From contig CALHYX010000027.1 in assembly GCA_938041035.1 (NCBI GenBank), positions 1-62,753 of the forward strand: a stretch of DNA of 62,753 bases, given 5' to 3'. The notes under the pieces are model-generated. The model searched no databases and was not told where the DNA came from. It was given only the letters and a program-made list of their open reading frames with translations. Below are positions 1-10,000 of the stretch, one piece after another. The first letter of the stretch is position 1. The number at the start of each line of letters is the position of its first letter. Origin of the DNA: an uncultured Acidimicrobiales bacterium (GTDB lineage Bacteria > Actinomycetota > Acidimicrobiia > Acidimicrobiales > SHLQ01). A program made the position numbers and the translations under genes.

Positions 1-28
1 CAGATGGTTCGCGGGGACGGAGCCCGAA

Positions 29-3000
29 ATGGCTCGACGGCTTCTCGCGTCGTACCCTTGGGCCGCGATGTATCCCTTCTGGAATACCGTCGTGTTGCCT
101 GCTCTCCGGGCCAGCGGGGCCAAAAAGGTCGTGGAGATCGGCGCGCTACGGGGCGAGACGACCAGCAAGCTGATCCGAGATCTCGGCGCCGATTCCCAGG
201 TGCACGTGATCGACCCGGTGCCCGACTTCGATCCGTCGGCTCACGAGGCGGAGTTTCCCGGTCAGTACGTGTTTCACCGGGCGTTGAGCCTAGAGGTGCT
301 CGACGCCATACCGCCGATGGACGCCGCGCTGATCGACGGCGACCACAACTGGTACACGGTGGTCAACGAGTGTCGCGCGCTGGCGCGGGTCAGCGACGCG
401 GCCGGACAACACCTGCCCCTCATGATCCTGCACGACGTGTGCTGGCCCTACGGCCGACGCGATCTCTACTACGACCCCAGCAACGTACCCGCGGAGCACC
501 GCCGGCCCTATGAGGTGGCTGGCATCAACCGGGCGAACAACAAGCTCACCCCGGGCGGCGGGTTCAACAAGACGCTCGCCAACGCGGTCGACTACGGCGG
601 TGAACGCAACGGTGTGATGACCGGGCTCGAGGACTTCCTCGCCGAGTTCGACCGGCCGTATCGCATGGTGTTGCTGCCGATCTACTACGGACTGGCCATC
701 GTGGCCGAACAGGCCTTGCTCGATGAGCGTCCCGAGTTGGTGGCGCTGCTCGATCAACTGGAGTCCAACGAGGGCAAAGACGACATCATCGCCCTGAGCG
801 AGGACATTCGTCTCGACGCGGCCAACCTCGAACAGAACTTCATCGCGGAGTACCTGCGCCGCATCGGCGTGCTCTCCGGGGACTACCTCGCGATGGTGAA
901 ATCGTCGCTCGTCAACGACCTTCACCTCGAGCAGGAACTGCGCATCGAGTACCTGCTGCGGGCGCACAAGACGGGCGAACCGCTCGATCCCGTGTTGTTG
1001 AACGACCCGATCCGCAATATGCGACCGGCGACTCGGCGGCTCACCGCCCGTCATCGAGCGGGCGGCTCCAGCCCCGACGACGGCGCCGGGATCGGCGACC
1101 ACGGTCCGTTCACGACCATTGGCTCCTACGCCCTGGATCACCTGCACGACGTACTCGACGCCGCGGTGGCGGCGAAGCGCACCGGCGACCTGGTGAGCGT
1201 CGGCGTCGAGCGCGGCGGGGTCGGCATCTTCATGCGGGCCCACGCCGACGCCAACTTCGTCGACGGCACCTCCGTCTGGCTCGCCGATCGGTTCACGAGC
1301 GCCACCCCGGGCGACCTCAACAGCGTACGGAACGCGTTCGAGCGCCACGGGCTGCTCGATGACCGGGTGAAGTTCCTGATCGGTGACCCGGCCGAGTCCC
1401 TGCCGACCAGTGCCATCGAATCGATCTCGGTGCTGCACATCGGCGCGGTCGATCACGACGACCTCCAGGCGAGCCTCGACCAGCTGCACGGTCGCATCCA
1501 GGCCGGGGGCACCGTCGTCATCACCACCGACGGCAACGCCGACCGTGAGCAGTGGCTGCGCAGCTACGCCAACGATCACGGCGGTGAAGGGTTTACCCAC
1601 CCGGACCACCGAACGGTGCTGTGGACGCGCTCGGCCACCCCGGCCGATGCCGGAGCCACTGCATCAGCTCCCGCCACCTCCGCCGGAGCCGGCCACACCC
1701 CGCCGCTCGCGGAGCGAAGTGCGACCTGTGACCTTTCCGTCGTCGTCGTGTTCTACGACATGCAGCGCGAGGCGCCCCGCACCCTCCGGGCCCTCAGCCG
1801 CTCCTATCAGCGCGACATCGAGGATCTCGACTACGAGGTCATCGTCGTCGAAAACGGTTCACCCGAAGGCCGAAAAGTCGATCGGGACCTCGTCGAGTCC
1901 CACGGCCCGGAATTTCGCTACTTCGATTACGGCGAGCACGCGACGTCGTCGCCGGTGAACGGGCTGAACTTCGGGATCGAACAGGCCGGCGGCGAGATGA
2001 TCGCCCTCATGATCGACGGCGCCCACCTGCTGTCGCCGGGCGTCCTGCACCACGCCATGGTGGCCGCCCGCGCCTACGCGCCTGCGATGGTCACCACCCA
2101 GGGCTGGTACCTCGGCCCCGGCCAGCAGAGCGAGACCCTGGCCAAGGGTTACGACCAGGACACCGAGGATCGACTCCTCGCCTCGATCGAGTGGCCGACC
2201 GACGGGTACCGCCTCTTCGACATCGGCCACTTCCAGGCCGACCGCGACTGGTTCGACGGCATGTGGGAGAGCAACTGTCTGTTCGTTCCCCGCGAAACGC
2301 TCGCGCGCAGCGGAGGCTTCGACAACAGCTTCGACGAGGCCGGCGGCGGGTACGCCAACCTCGAGTTGTACGAGCGCTGCGGCGCCGACCCCAACGTCCG
2401 CCACGTCAGCCTGCTCGGCGAGGGTTCGTTCCACCAGGTGCATGGCGGCACGACGAACAATCAGCCGTCGCCGGAGACCCGTTTCGGCCGGATCGCGGAG
2501 TACGCCCGGCACTACGAGGAGATGCGAGGCCGACCCTTCACGGGGCCGCGCACACTGATCCATTACGTCGGCACCATCGACACGCCGACCCGTCGGTCCA
2601 AGGCCCGGAGCCTGGCCGCGCCGCAGTACTTTCGCGACGCGTCTCCGGACGACCCGGGGCAACTGCCGACCGAACCGCAGCCGATCCCCGACGCCCTGCA
2701 CCACGACTATCTCGACGCGTACTGGCGCTCCCACGGCTGGAAACAGACCGAATGGATGGGGCACCGGTTCGACTCCACCGCGGACGACTTGATGACGTAT
2801 CAGCGGCTGCTGCACGATCACCCGGTCGAGTGGGTGATCGACATGACCGACGGCCCGCGCGGCAGAGCCCTGTACCTGGCCTCGTTGTGCGATCTGCTCG
2901 GTCGGGGCACGGTGGTGTCGATCACGACCCACGGCGATCAGGCGCACCTCGACCATCCGCGGGTGCGCAACATGACCGCCGAGCGCCTGACCGACCAACA

Positions 3001-3307
3001 CCTGGTCGACAAGGTGGCCGAGACCGTGCCGCCCGCCAGTGCCCTGGTGATCTTTGGATCGGCGCGCAACAAGCAGTACGTGATGGACTCGTTCGACCTC
3101 TACTCGCCGTACGTGTCGGTGGGCGGCCACGCCGTGCTGGAGTGGACGGCCGCCAACGGAAACCCGCTGTATGCCAATCACGGCCCCGGCCCGCTGGAAG
3201 CGGTGAAGGCCATGCGGCGGTCGCATCCGAACTTCATCCAGGACCCGACCGTGGAAGCGGCCGGCCCGTCGTTTCACCGCGGCGGCTACCTCAAGCGCAC
3301 CCGCTGA
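29..3307 (+). CDS. Four-domain methyltransferase / methyltransferase / GT2 glycosyltransferase / CmcI-like methyltransferase
   Basis: This 1092-residue protein probably modifies and extends a cell-surface glycan. Residues about 20-240 look like a class I SAM methyltransferase (VVEIGALRGETTSKL as motif I, then DGDHNWYTV). Residues about 370-530 resemble TylF/macrocin O-methyltransferases (VWLADRF, then GLLDDRVKFLIGD). Residues about 565-850 are a GT2 domain (LSVVVVFYDM, VIVVENGSP, IDGA, GGFDNSFDEAGGG). Residues about 885-1092 resemble CmcI/cephalosporin hydroxylase-type methyltransferases (WKQTEWMGH, LMTYQRLL, GYLKR), but the usual Gly-rich SAM motif is weak (IDMTDGPRGRA). The frame is open to the left window edge, so the true start may lie outside; the ATG at 29 is simply the first seen. 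The stop overlaps the next start as TGATG. Domain calls are by eye; acceptor and sugar are unknown. Confidence 0.8.
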   Translation: MARRLLASYPWAAMYPFWNTVVLPALRASGAKKVVEIGALRGETTSKLIRDLGADSQVHVIDPVPDFDPSAHEAEFPGQYVFHRALSLEVLDAIPPMDAALIDGDHNWYTVVNECRALARVSDAAGQHLPLMILHDVCWPYGRRDLYYDPSNVPAEHRRPYEVAGINRANNKLTPGGGFNKTLANAVDYGGERNGVMTGLEDFLAEFDRPYRMVLLPIYYGLAIVAEQALLDERPELVALLDQLESNEGKDDIIALSEDIRLDAANLEQNFIAEYLRRIGVLSGDYLAMVKSSLVNDLHLEQELRIEYLLRAHKTGEPLDPVLLNDPIRNMRPATRRLTARHRAGGSSPDDGAGIGDHGPFTTIGSYALDHLHDVLDAAVAAKRTGDLVSVGVERGGVGIFMRAHADANFVDGTSVWLADRFTSATPGDLNSVRNAFERHGLLDDRVKFLIGDPAESLPTSAIESISVLHIGAVDHDDLQASLDQLHGRIQAGGTVVITTDGNADREQWLRSYANDHGGEGFTHPDHRTVLWTRSATPADAGATASAPATSAGAGHTPPLAERSATCDLSVVVVFYDMQREAPRTLRALSRSYQRDIEDLDYEVIVVENGSPEGRKVDRDLVESHGPEFRYFDYGEHATSSPVNGLNFGIEQAGGEMIALMIDGAHLLSPGVLHHAMVAARAYAPAMVTTQGWYLGPGQQSETLAKGYDQDTEDRLLASIEWPTDGYRLFDIGHFQADRDWFDGMWESNCLFVPRETLARSGGFDNSFDEAGGGYANLELYERCGADPNVRHVSLLGEGSFHQVHGGTTNNQPSPETRFGRIAEYARHYEEMRGRPFTGPRTLIHYVGTIDTPTRRSKARSLAAPQYFRDASPDDPGQLPTEPQPIPDALHHDYLDAYWRSHGWKQTEWMGHRFDSTADDLMTYQRLLHDHPVEWVIDMTDGPRGRALYLASLCDLLGRGTVVSITTHGDQAHLDHPRVRNMTAERLTDQHLVDKVAETVPPASALVIFGSARNKQYVMDSFDLYSPYVSVGGHAVLEWTAANGNPLYANHGPGPLEAVKAMRRSHPNFIQDPTVEAAGPSFHRGGYLKRTR

Positions 3308-4329
3308 TGAACAACGACTGGGCGTTCCTGCCCATGCAGGTGTCGAACGACCTGCTCGGGGACAGCGCCCGCCTCCGGGAGCGTCTCGCCACCGACAGCT
3401 ACCTGTACTTCGAGCAGGTCATCGACCCGGTGGCCATCCAGACGGTGCGCGACGATTTCACGACCATCCTCGCCGACGAGGGCTGGATCCGCGGCGGACC
3501 GGCTCGGGACCGGGCGGTGTCGATCAGCAAACCCGTTCGAGAAGGCGACGCCGAATTTTTCGCCGCCTACGACCGCATCCAGAAACTCGAGTCGTTCCAC
3601 ACGATGGCGCACCACCCGGCACTGGCGGCGCTGATGACCGACGTTCTCGGCCCGACGGCATTCCCGCACCCGCTCAAGATCGCCCGGTTGTCGTTCCCCG
3701 GTCACTACGAGATCTCCACCCCACCCCATCAGGACTTTCCCAACAATCAGGGCACGGAGAACCTGACCGCCACGTGGCTGCCGCTGGGAGACATACCGGT
3801 GTCGCTCGGCGGGCTCGCCGTGCTGCGCGGCTCGGCCGCATACGGCGTGCTCCCGCTGGGGCGCCACCTGGGGCCGGGCAACCGGCAGGCCCTGGTGCCG
3901 CTGGACATGTTGGAGGCGCTGCGATGGGTGACCACCGACTACGCGGCCGGCGACGTGTTGGTGTTCGGCTCGACGACCGTGCACGCGTCGTTGCACAACG
4001 CCAGCGAGACCCTCATGCGGTTGTCGATCGACTTTCGCCACCAACTGGAGGGGGAGGCGCTCACACCGGGTTGCCTCGAACCGCATTTCGGCCGGGCCGC
4101 GTGGGAGGACATCTACGAGGGCTGGTCCAGCGAGCAGCATCAGTTCTACTGGCACGACCTCGACTACGAGGTCGTGCCCTTTGTCGAATTCGATCTCGAT
4201 GCCGATACCGCGACCGAAGCCGAGCTCCTGGAACGCATCGTGCGCTACGAAAACCGCCGCGACGTTCGCCATGAACGCAAGGTGCAAACCGTCGCCGAGC
4301 AGGAGCCGCCCGGGGACGGCGACGGATGA
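3307..4329 (+). CDS. PhyH-family Fe(II)/2-oxoglutarate dioxygenase
   Basis: This is a 340-residue phytanoyl-CoA dioxygenase-like enzyme. These hydroxylate or otherwise oxidise a substrate using Fe(II), O2 and 2-oxoglutarate. The facial triad is visible: H141-x-D143 in PPHQDF and the distal His at about 226 in TTVHASLHN, followed by an Arg (LMRLSIDFR) suited to bind 2-oxoglutarate. The ATG at 3307 is chosen because it overlaps the preceding stop (TGATG), which implies translational coupling with the multidomain glycan enzyme, and because the family-like N-terminus begins there. In this locus it probably oxidises a sugar or lipid moiety, but that is inference from context. The C-terminal 60 residues are charged and not typical of the fold core. 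Confidence 0.85.
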   Translation: MNNDWAFLPMQVSNDLLGDSARLRERLATDSYLYFEQVIDPVAIQTVRDDFTTILADEGWIRGGPARDRAVSISKPVREGDAEFFAAYDRIQKLESFHTMAHHPALAALMTDVLGPTAFPHPLKIARLSFPGHYEISTPPHQDFPNNQGTENLTATWLPLGDIPVSLGGLAVLRGSAAYGVLPLGRHLGPGNRQALVPLDMLEALRWVTTDYAAGDVLVFGSTTVHASLHNASETLMRLSIDFRHQLEGEALTPGCLEPHFGRAAWEDIYEGWSSEQHQFYWHDLDYEVVPFVEFDLDADTATEAELLERIVRYENRRDVRHERKVQTVAEQEPPGDGDG

Positions 4330-4400
4330 TGCCGACGATGATGCGGCACCATAGTTGACGTTTTCGTCATGTCGACGTGATCCAGGCACCCAATAGGCCT

Positions 4401-4406
4401 TACACT
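4401..4406 (+). promoter_or_regulatory. -10-like TACACT, leaderless start of GT2 gene
   Basis: TACACT lies 7 nt before the GTG at 4414, so transcription would begin at or next to the start codon. No Shine-Dalgarno sequence is present. Confidence 0.6.
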
Positions 4407-4413
4407 CGCGATC

Positions 4414-5340
4414 GTGGTTGCCGTAAGTCTTGTCGTTGTTGCCTATGACATGGGCCGCGAACTCCCGCGCACTCTCGCAACGCTGAGCCCGGACTACCAA
4501 CGAGACGCCCCCGACTACGAGGTCATCGTCGTCGACAACGGTTCGCCCACCCCGGTCCCGAACTATCTGCTCGACCCGCTGCCCAACGCCAAGCTCATCC
4601 GACTGGATCCCGCCCCGGGCTCGCCGGCGCGAGCCTGCAACGTCGGCATCGAAGCGGCATCGGCCGACACGGTCGGCGTGTTCATCGATGGCGCCCGCAT
4701 GGCCAGCCCCGGCGTCGTAGCCAACGCCCACGCCGCCATGCGAACCGAGCGCACGATCGTCTCCACGCTGGCGTTTCACCTCGGCTCCGAACCGCAGATG
4801 CAGTCCGCGAAGCGCGGCTATGACCAACAGGTCGAAGACCGCCTTCTCGCCTCGATCGACTGGCACCGGGACGGCTATGAACTCTTCACCGTGAGCGTGT
4901 TCGCCGGGTCCTCGCACCGGGGGTGGTTCGGCCCGATGGGCGAGAGTAACGGCCTGTTCCTCAGCGCCGCCCTGTGGCAGGAGGTCGGCGGGTTCGACGA
5001 GAGTTTCGACCGGCCCGGCGGCGGACTGGTCAACCACGACCTCTACCGCCGGACCTGTGAGCTGCCCTACACCGACCTCACGGTGCTCCTGGGCGAAGGC
5101 ACGTTCCACCAGTACCACGGCGGCGCCAGCACCTCGGGTCGGGACCTCCACGACGAACTGTGGGCCGAGTACGAGTCGATTCGCGGGCGCCCCTTCGTGC
5201 CGCCGACGAAGGCGGCCAGCTACTACGGCTCCGTCGCTCCCCAAAGCCTTCCGCATCTGCTGCGGTCCGCGGAGCTCGCCCAACCCCGGGACCTGCCGCC
5301 CCTCGTGCTCGACACCCGATCCGCCCCGTTGTTCAGCTGA
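4414..5340 (+). CDS. GT2 family glycosyltransferase
   Basis: This 308-residue single-domain GT-A enzyme presumably transfers a sugar from a nucleotide donor to a growing surface glycan. The N-terminus VSLVVVAYDMGRELPRTL and VIVVDNGSP are typical GT2 nucleotide-binding strands, and IDGAR occupies the place of the DxD metal motif. It is clearly paralogous to the GT2 domain of the first gene in the window: both contain GYDQ..EDRLLASI, WF..M.ESN.LF, GGFD.SFD..GGG and LLGEG.FHQ.HGG. The GTG start follows a -10-like TACACT with no ribosome binding site, which supports a leaderless mRNA. No signal peptide or membrane segment is seen. Confidence 0.85.
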   Translation: MVAVSLVVVAYDMGRELPRTLATLSPDYQRDAPDYEVIVVDNGSPTPVPNYLLDPLPNAKLIRLDPAPGSPARACNVGIEAASADTVGVFIDGARMASPGVVANAHAAMRTERTIVSTLAFHLGSEPQMQSAKRGYDQQVEDRLLASIDWHRDGYELFTVSVFAGSSHRGWFGPMGESNGLFLSAALWQEVGGFDESFDRPGGGLVNHDLYRRTCELPYTDLTVLLGEGTFHQYHGGASTSGRDLHDELWAEYESIRGRPFVPPTKAASYYGSVAPQSLPHLLRSAELAQPRDLPPLVLDTRSAPLFS

Positions 5341-5361
5341 CCCACACCGGCGGATGAAGTC

Positions 5362-5445
5362 GTGGACAAGACGGCGAATCAAACAGCGGACGAAACCGCA
5401 GGCAACATGACGGATGAGACCGGGCGGGCAGGCGAGCCCCGATGA
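5362..5445 (+). CDS. Possible 27-residue upstream peptide coupled to sulfotransferase
   Basis: GTG at 5362 opens a 27-codon frame, rich in Asp, Glu, Thr and Gly, whose TGA overlaps the ATG of the sulfotransferase (ATGA at 5442-5445). An internal ATG at 5407 is an alternative start. I see no convincing -10 element or ribosome binding site, so coupling is only suggested by the stop/start overlap. It may be chance. Confidence 0.2.
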   Translation: MDKTANQTADETAGNMTDETGRAGEPR

Positions 5446-6212
5446 CCGCCGGTCGTTTCGTCATCGTCGGCCCCGCTCGATCGGGATCGACCATGCTCGT
5501 TCGCCTGCTGCGCTCCCATCCCCACGTCATCGCAAACGGCGAGGTGATGGCCTTCACCGACAGCCTCGGCGGCTTCGACGTGAACATTCGTGACACGATC
5601 AGCACGCTCGGCTCACCCGAGGAGCTTCTGCGGTGGCGACGGGAGGACCCCCTCGACTTCATGGCCCGGGCCGCCTTCGAGTCGGGCGATCACGCCATGG
5701 TCGGGTTCAAGATGAAATCCGACGAGCTCCTCCTCGAGGACTACCAATCGATTCTCGACGCCCTGGTCGCCGACACCGAACTACCGATCCTGCACCTCAA
5801 CCGCGACAACCTCTTTGAGCGGTTCGTGTCCTGGGTCATGGTCAACCGGGTCACCGGGGTCACCTGGGCGTCGAGAGAGGATCAGCGACCCGAGTTCACC
5901 AGCGTCGAGATCGACCCGGCCGAAGTCGAGGCCGACTTCGACGAAGCGACCCGCCGCCACGGTCTCGTCGACGACTGGTTTCAGAACCACCGGGTGCTGA
6001 ACGTCACCTACGAGGGTCTGGTCGCCCGCCCCGCCCATGAGTCGAGCCGGATCTGTGAGTTTCTCGGACTACCCCCTCGCCAGCTCACCACCGACTCGCT
6101 GAAACTCACCCCGCACCCCAGCGAGGTGGTCGCCAACTACGACGATATCCGGCGCCACTTCGCCGACGGACCGTACGCCGAACTGTTCAGCGACCCGCCT
6201 ACCGGGCGGTGA
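5442..6212 (+). CDS. PAPS-dependent sulfotransferase family protein (1)
   Basis: This 256-residue protein has the sulfotransferase 5'-phosphosulfate loop near its N-terminus (IVGPARSGSTMLVRLLRSHP) and a later Arg/Ser region (NLFERFVSW) that fits the 3'-phosphate-binding part. Members move a sulfuryl group from PAPS to a hydroxyl or amino group of a carbohydrate or small molecule. It follows the GT2 gene by 100 bp and ends convergently inside the next gene: its last 14 bases overlap the end of the minus-strand sulfotransferase. It is much less similar to the other two sulfotransferases here than to the general family, so it was probably not duplicated locally. Substrate unknown; a glycan target is inferred from context. 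Confidence 0.8.
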   Translation: MTAGRFVIVGPARSGSTMLVRLLRSHPHVIANGEVMAFTDSLGGFDVNIRDTISTLGSPEELLRWRREDPLDFMARAAFESGDHAMVGFKMKSDELLLEDYQSILDALVADTELPILHLNRDNLFERFVSWVMVNRVTGVTWASREDQRPEFTSVEIDPAEVEADFDEATRRHGLVDDWFQNHRVLNVTYEGLVARPAHESSRICEFLGLPPRQLTTDSLKLTPHPSEVVANYDDIRRHFADGPYAELFSDPPTGR

Positions 6213-7059
6213 CAAGCCGCTCGGCGAGCGCATCGACATCGAGCCAGTGGGCGAGGTCCCGATCGACCAGCCCGGCGAGCACGCCGACATCGGACCGATA
6301 GATCTCCACCAGCCGCTCGATCGTGGCGCGGTGCACCTGAAACGGCGGCACGTGCTCGCGTTGGCGGTGCGACCGCATCGCCGCTCGCGTGTGGGCGGGG
6401 GTCAGCACCTCGGCGAGCGCATCGTCGCCGATGGGAGCAACGTCGAGCCCGAGAAAACCGAGGGCCTGGTCGAGGAATCCGGCCGCGTCGGTGGACAGGT
6501 CGTCGAAGAACAACGGGTGCACCGTCGCCGGCCCCAGCGTGTCGAGGTAGTGACCGAGATGGCGTCCGTAGAACCCGAGATCGATGATCCCGAGATCAGG
6601 GTTGGCCGCGAACAGGTCGCTGTCGGGTTCGAGTCGTTCCATCGTCAGATGATGGTTGGCACCCGCGACCGCTCGGGCGACCGGGCTGCGCAGCAACACG
6701 AACACGTGCACGTCGTCGGGACCGATCAACCGGGCGATGCCGGACGCGGCGTCGGTCGCCGGTTCCGGCGAGGGCGACCAGTCGCCACCGACCCGATGCC
6801 AGAAGTAGTTGCTGGTCGCTTCGCCGCGGAACCGGACCTGTCGGTCGGTGAAATGCGACCGGTACCATGCCTGGCGCTCGGGGTCGTCGACATCGGCGTG
6901 ACCGAAGAAGTACAACTCCTTGGGATCGGACATGGCGAAGGCCGGATGGGCGGCGAACGCCCGGTGGAGCCACGTCGTGCCCGCCTTCTGCGTACCCGCG
7001 ATAATCAGGTTGGGCCACCCTCCCCGTTCGGGCGTTGATCCGGCCTCTGACTCGGTCAC
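6199..7059 (-). CDS. PAPS-dependent sulfotransferase family protein (2)
   Basis: This is a 286-residue sulfotransferase with a textbook PAPS P-loop (LIIAGTQKAGTTWLHRAF) and a downstream VFVLLRSPVARAVAG segment matching the 3'-phosphate-binding Arg/Ser motif (RxPxxRxxS-like). The start is the GTG at 7059, because it overlaps the stop of the upstream glycosyltransferase gene as GTGA (7059-7056). Longer in-frame starts would run deep into that gene. Co-translation with a double glycosyltransferase suggests that it sulfates the product of that enzyme. No signal peptide; probably cytosolic or peripheral. Confidence 0.85.
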   Translation of the reverse strand: MTESEAGSTPERGGWPNLIIAGTQKAGTTWLHRAFAAHPAFAMSDPKELYFFGHADVDDPERQAWYRSHFTDRQVRFRGEATSNYFWHRVGGDWSPSPEPATDAASGIARLIGPDDVHVFVLLRSPVARAVAGANHHLTMERLEPDSDLFAANPDLGIIDLGFYGRHLGHYLDTLGPATVHPLFFDDLSTDAAGFLDQALGFLGLDVAPIGDDALAEVLTPAHTRAAMRSHRQREHVPPFQVHRATIERLVEIYRSDVGVLAGLVDRDLAHWLDVDALAERLVTAR

Positions 7060-10000
7060 GTGACTCCTGGCTGCCCGGGTCGGCGAAGCGCGGCCAGGGC
7101 GGGCACCGCGCCTACCGCCTCGAAGAGCAGGTCCACCCGCGACGACCACCGGAGCACCTCCGGCAACGCAGGGACACCGACCGTGTCGAGTTGCGAACGT
7201 ACGGCGTCGATGAACCCGGCCGGTTCGGCCGCCACCACCGCGGCCGCCGCTAGCTGCTCGGGCACATCGGTCGTCGTCACGACGGGCGTCCCCATCGCGG
7301 CAAAGTTGTACAACTTCAACGGATCCATACGGCTGGTCTGCCCGGTGCGCACATGGGGCACCAAGGCCACGGCCAGTTCGGCCATGAGCCGGCGAGCCCG
7401 CTCGTAGGGTACGACGCCGAGGTGGGTGAGGTTGGCGTAGCGGGCGAGAAGTCCGGGCACGGGCGAGTCAGGTGAGATGGCTCCGGCGAGCACCACGGGG
7501 TGGTCGGGGAACTGCTCGGCGACCGCCTCGATCAACGACCAATCAACCCGATCCTGCATGTCGCCGATGTAGCCGATCACCCTCTGGTGCGCCTCGACCA
7601 GACCCGTTGGCTCGATGACGTCCGGCGCCGGCTCCGCGCCGTTACCCACGACCATGATCGATCCACCCGGTGCCATCTGGGCAAAGGCCTCGGCATTGGC
7701 CGCGCTGTTCGTGGTCACGAGATCGGCCCGAGCCAGCACCTCGCGGTACTCCCGGTCGAGATCTTCGCGCTCGGCATCGGACAACCGGGGCCAGGTGCGC
7801 TGATCATCGACCAGGTCACAAACCACCCCGCCGAAGCCGACCCGTTCGAGCACCTCGTTCACCCCGGGGGCCACCGGCCACACCCAGGCGATGGTGTCCG
7901 CAGGTGACATCCCCTGGGCGGCCAAGGATGCGACGACCCGGTCGGCGTAGTCCGCCGGGTCGGCCAGCGCGGTGCCGAGGACCGACCGACCTCGGGGGGA
8001 GCCAGGGATCGGGTCGGCGTACAACACGCACTCCCGGCGCACCCCGTCGACGGTCGAGCCCAGCTGTCGGGCGACCACGTTCTCGATGACGAGATCGCCC
8101 TGCGTCGGCCGCCCGGTGCGCGGGGCGGCCAGGCCGGCCAGATCGAACAGGGCGGCGGTGGAGGTGATGGCGTCGAACTGCACGGCCCGCCGCAGGTGAC
8201 CGCCGGCCATGGCATGGCGAACGACCATGTCGGAGCGTCGGCCGTACATCCCGGAGTCCCGCTGCTTCCAGAAGAACGTCACATCGAACCCCGTGGCCGC
8301 GGGGTTCGAGGGTGCCGGATCGACTTCGGGCCGGCGCGACCGGGTGAAGATCGATGCCGCGAACGCCGTAGCGGCCGAAGATCTCGGGGTACCGGTGTCC
8401 TGAGCCTCCTGCGCCGCGACGATGGCTTCGTTCATTCGGGCGGCGTTCGCGCTCCAGCCCAGCTCAGCGGCCGCCCGGCGCTGCAACGAGCGAGCCCGGG
8501 CGAGCGAACGCCCCCGCTCGTGGTGGGCGACGAGCCGGTCGGCGAGTTCGCCCGGTCCGTAGGTCTCGACCACACCAGCGGCGGCGAGGTCGGCGAACAC
8601 GGGGCCCTCGGGTACCAGGACCGGGCAACCGACCGCAGCCGCGTCGCCAATCTTGGCCGGCACCTGGTGCGCCCCAACCGGCCCGTCGAGCTTCTGGGCC
8701 AGCACCACCAGATCGGCCCCGCTGAGCAACCGGGGGACATCGCTGAACCGACAGGCGGGATGCACGACGATGCGATCGGTGTCGCCGTGCCCGGCCAGTT
8801 GGCGGCGCACCTCGGCCTCCGGGGTCGTCGTGAAGATGTGCAGCCGGGCTTCCAGGTCGGCCTCCTCCATCGCACCCACGACCTCGGCGACGCCCTTGTG
8901 CGGACGAACGGTACCGATGAAGAACAGCGCGAGCTCGTCGTCGGCGATGGCGAACCGCTTGCGCACCTCAGCCCGCAGCGCGGTCGGCACCGGGCTTCCG
9001 GCGGGCGGGGCGATGGCCCGCGCGTGGCGCACGATCGTTCCCCCGAACCGCTCTTGCAGCGGTGGGCTCACGACCGTCCGCGCGTCGAACTCGGCGGCGA
9101 CACGCTCCTGCACCGCGCGCGCATCGGCGCCGAAAAGTCCGCCGGTCGGGTCATCGTCCTCGAGCCCGAAGGCCGACTCGTCATCGTCGATGTCGAGTAC
9201 GAGCGGGGCGTCGCTGTGCGCAGCGATCATCTCCGCCAACGCCAGGGAGGGCAGCCGGTGTTTCGAGGCCACGACCAGGTCGACTCGGCGCTGCGTCGCC
9301 ACCGCCAACCCGCGGGTGAGAAAGTCGGCGGCTCCGGTGGCGGTGAACGTGCGAATCCGCAAGCCCTCCTCGGCCACCGGCTCCCACAGCCGGTCGCCGT
9401 GATGGGACCACTGCGGGCCGACCAGTTCGACATCCCATTCGGGTTCGAGCAGCCGGTACAGCACCAACGCCCGACCGACCGGGTTGTGGGTGAGGTCCCA
9501 GGCGACCACCACGGCTCGCGGCCGAGCATCGCCGCGACGGTCGGCGCGCAGCGAATCACCGATCGATGCCAAGGTCCGGGCCAGGCGTTCCGCAGCCGGG
9601 TCCGGGTGGTGTTCGGGAGGCCGGGGAGTTCGAGAGATCGCGCTCAGCACAAAGCTCAGCCGCCGCGTGTCGCCCTCGGACAACTGCTCGATGTACTCGA
9701 CCTCGACGACGAGTTCGAACTCGTCGGCCAGACGACGACAATCGACGACGATGTGCTCCTCATCCCCTCGGGCGAGTTGCCCCTCCGCCAGAAGTTCGCC
9801 TTCGTGGCGAACCGTGTAGCCCTTCGGCCGGTCCTCGACCGCGGGGAGGTAGGCGTGGAGGACGAGCGTGTCGACCCGTTCCGCCCGCACGGTGAAATGT
9901 TCCGTCATCCACCCGTCGGACGCAGGGGGCGGGTCGAGGGCGACCGGAGCCAACCGTTCCTCCGGCCGTCCGCTGACCGCCACCGATTCCGCCCACTGGG

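Noticed and set aside
4355..4370. TTGACG followed by an inverted repeat (TGACG-TTTT-CGTCA)
   Set aside because: Looks like a -35, but the nearest good -10 (TACACT at 4401) is 40 bp away, too far for a standard promoter; the stem is only 5 bp.
1859..5382. Long minus-strand reading frames opposite the first glycan genes (1859-3277, 3286-5382)
   Set aside because: They are antisense shadows caused by high GC3; no recognisable domains, Arg/Gly/Val-rich composition, and the plus-strand genes are clearly real.
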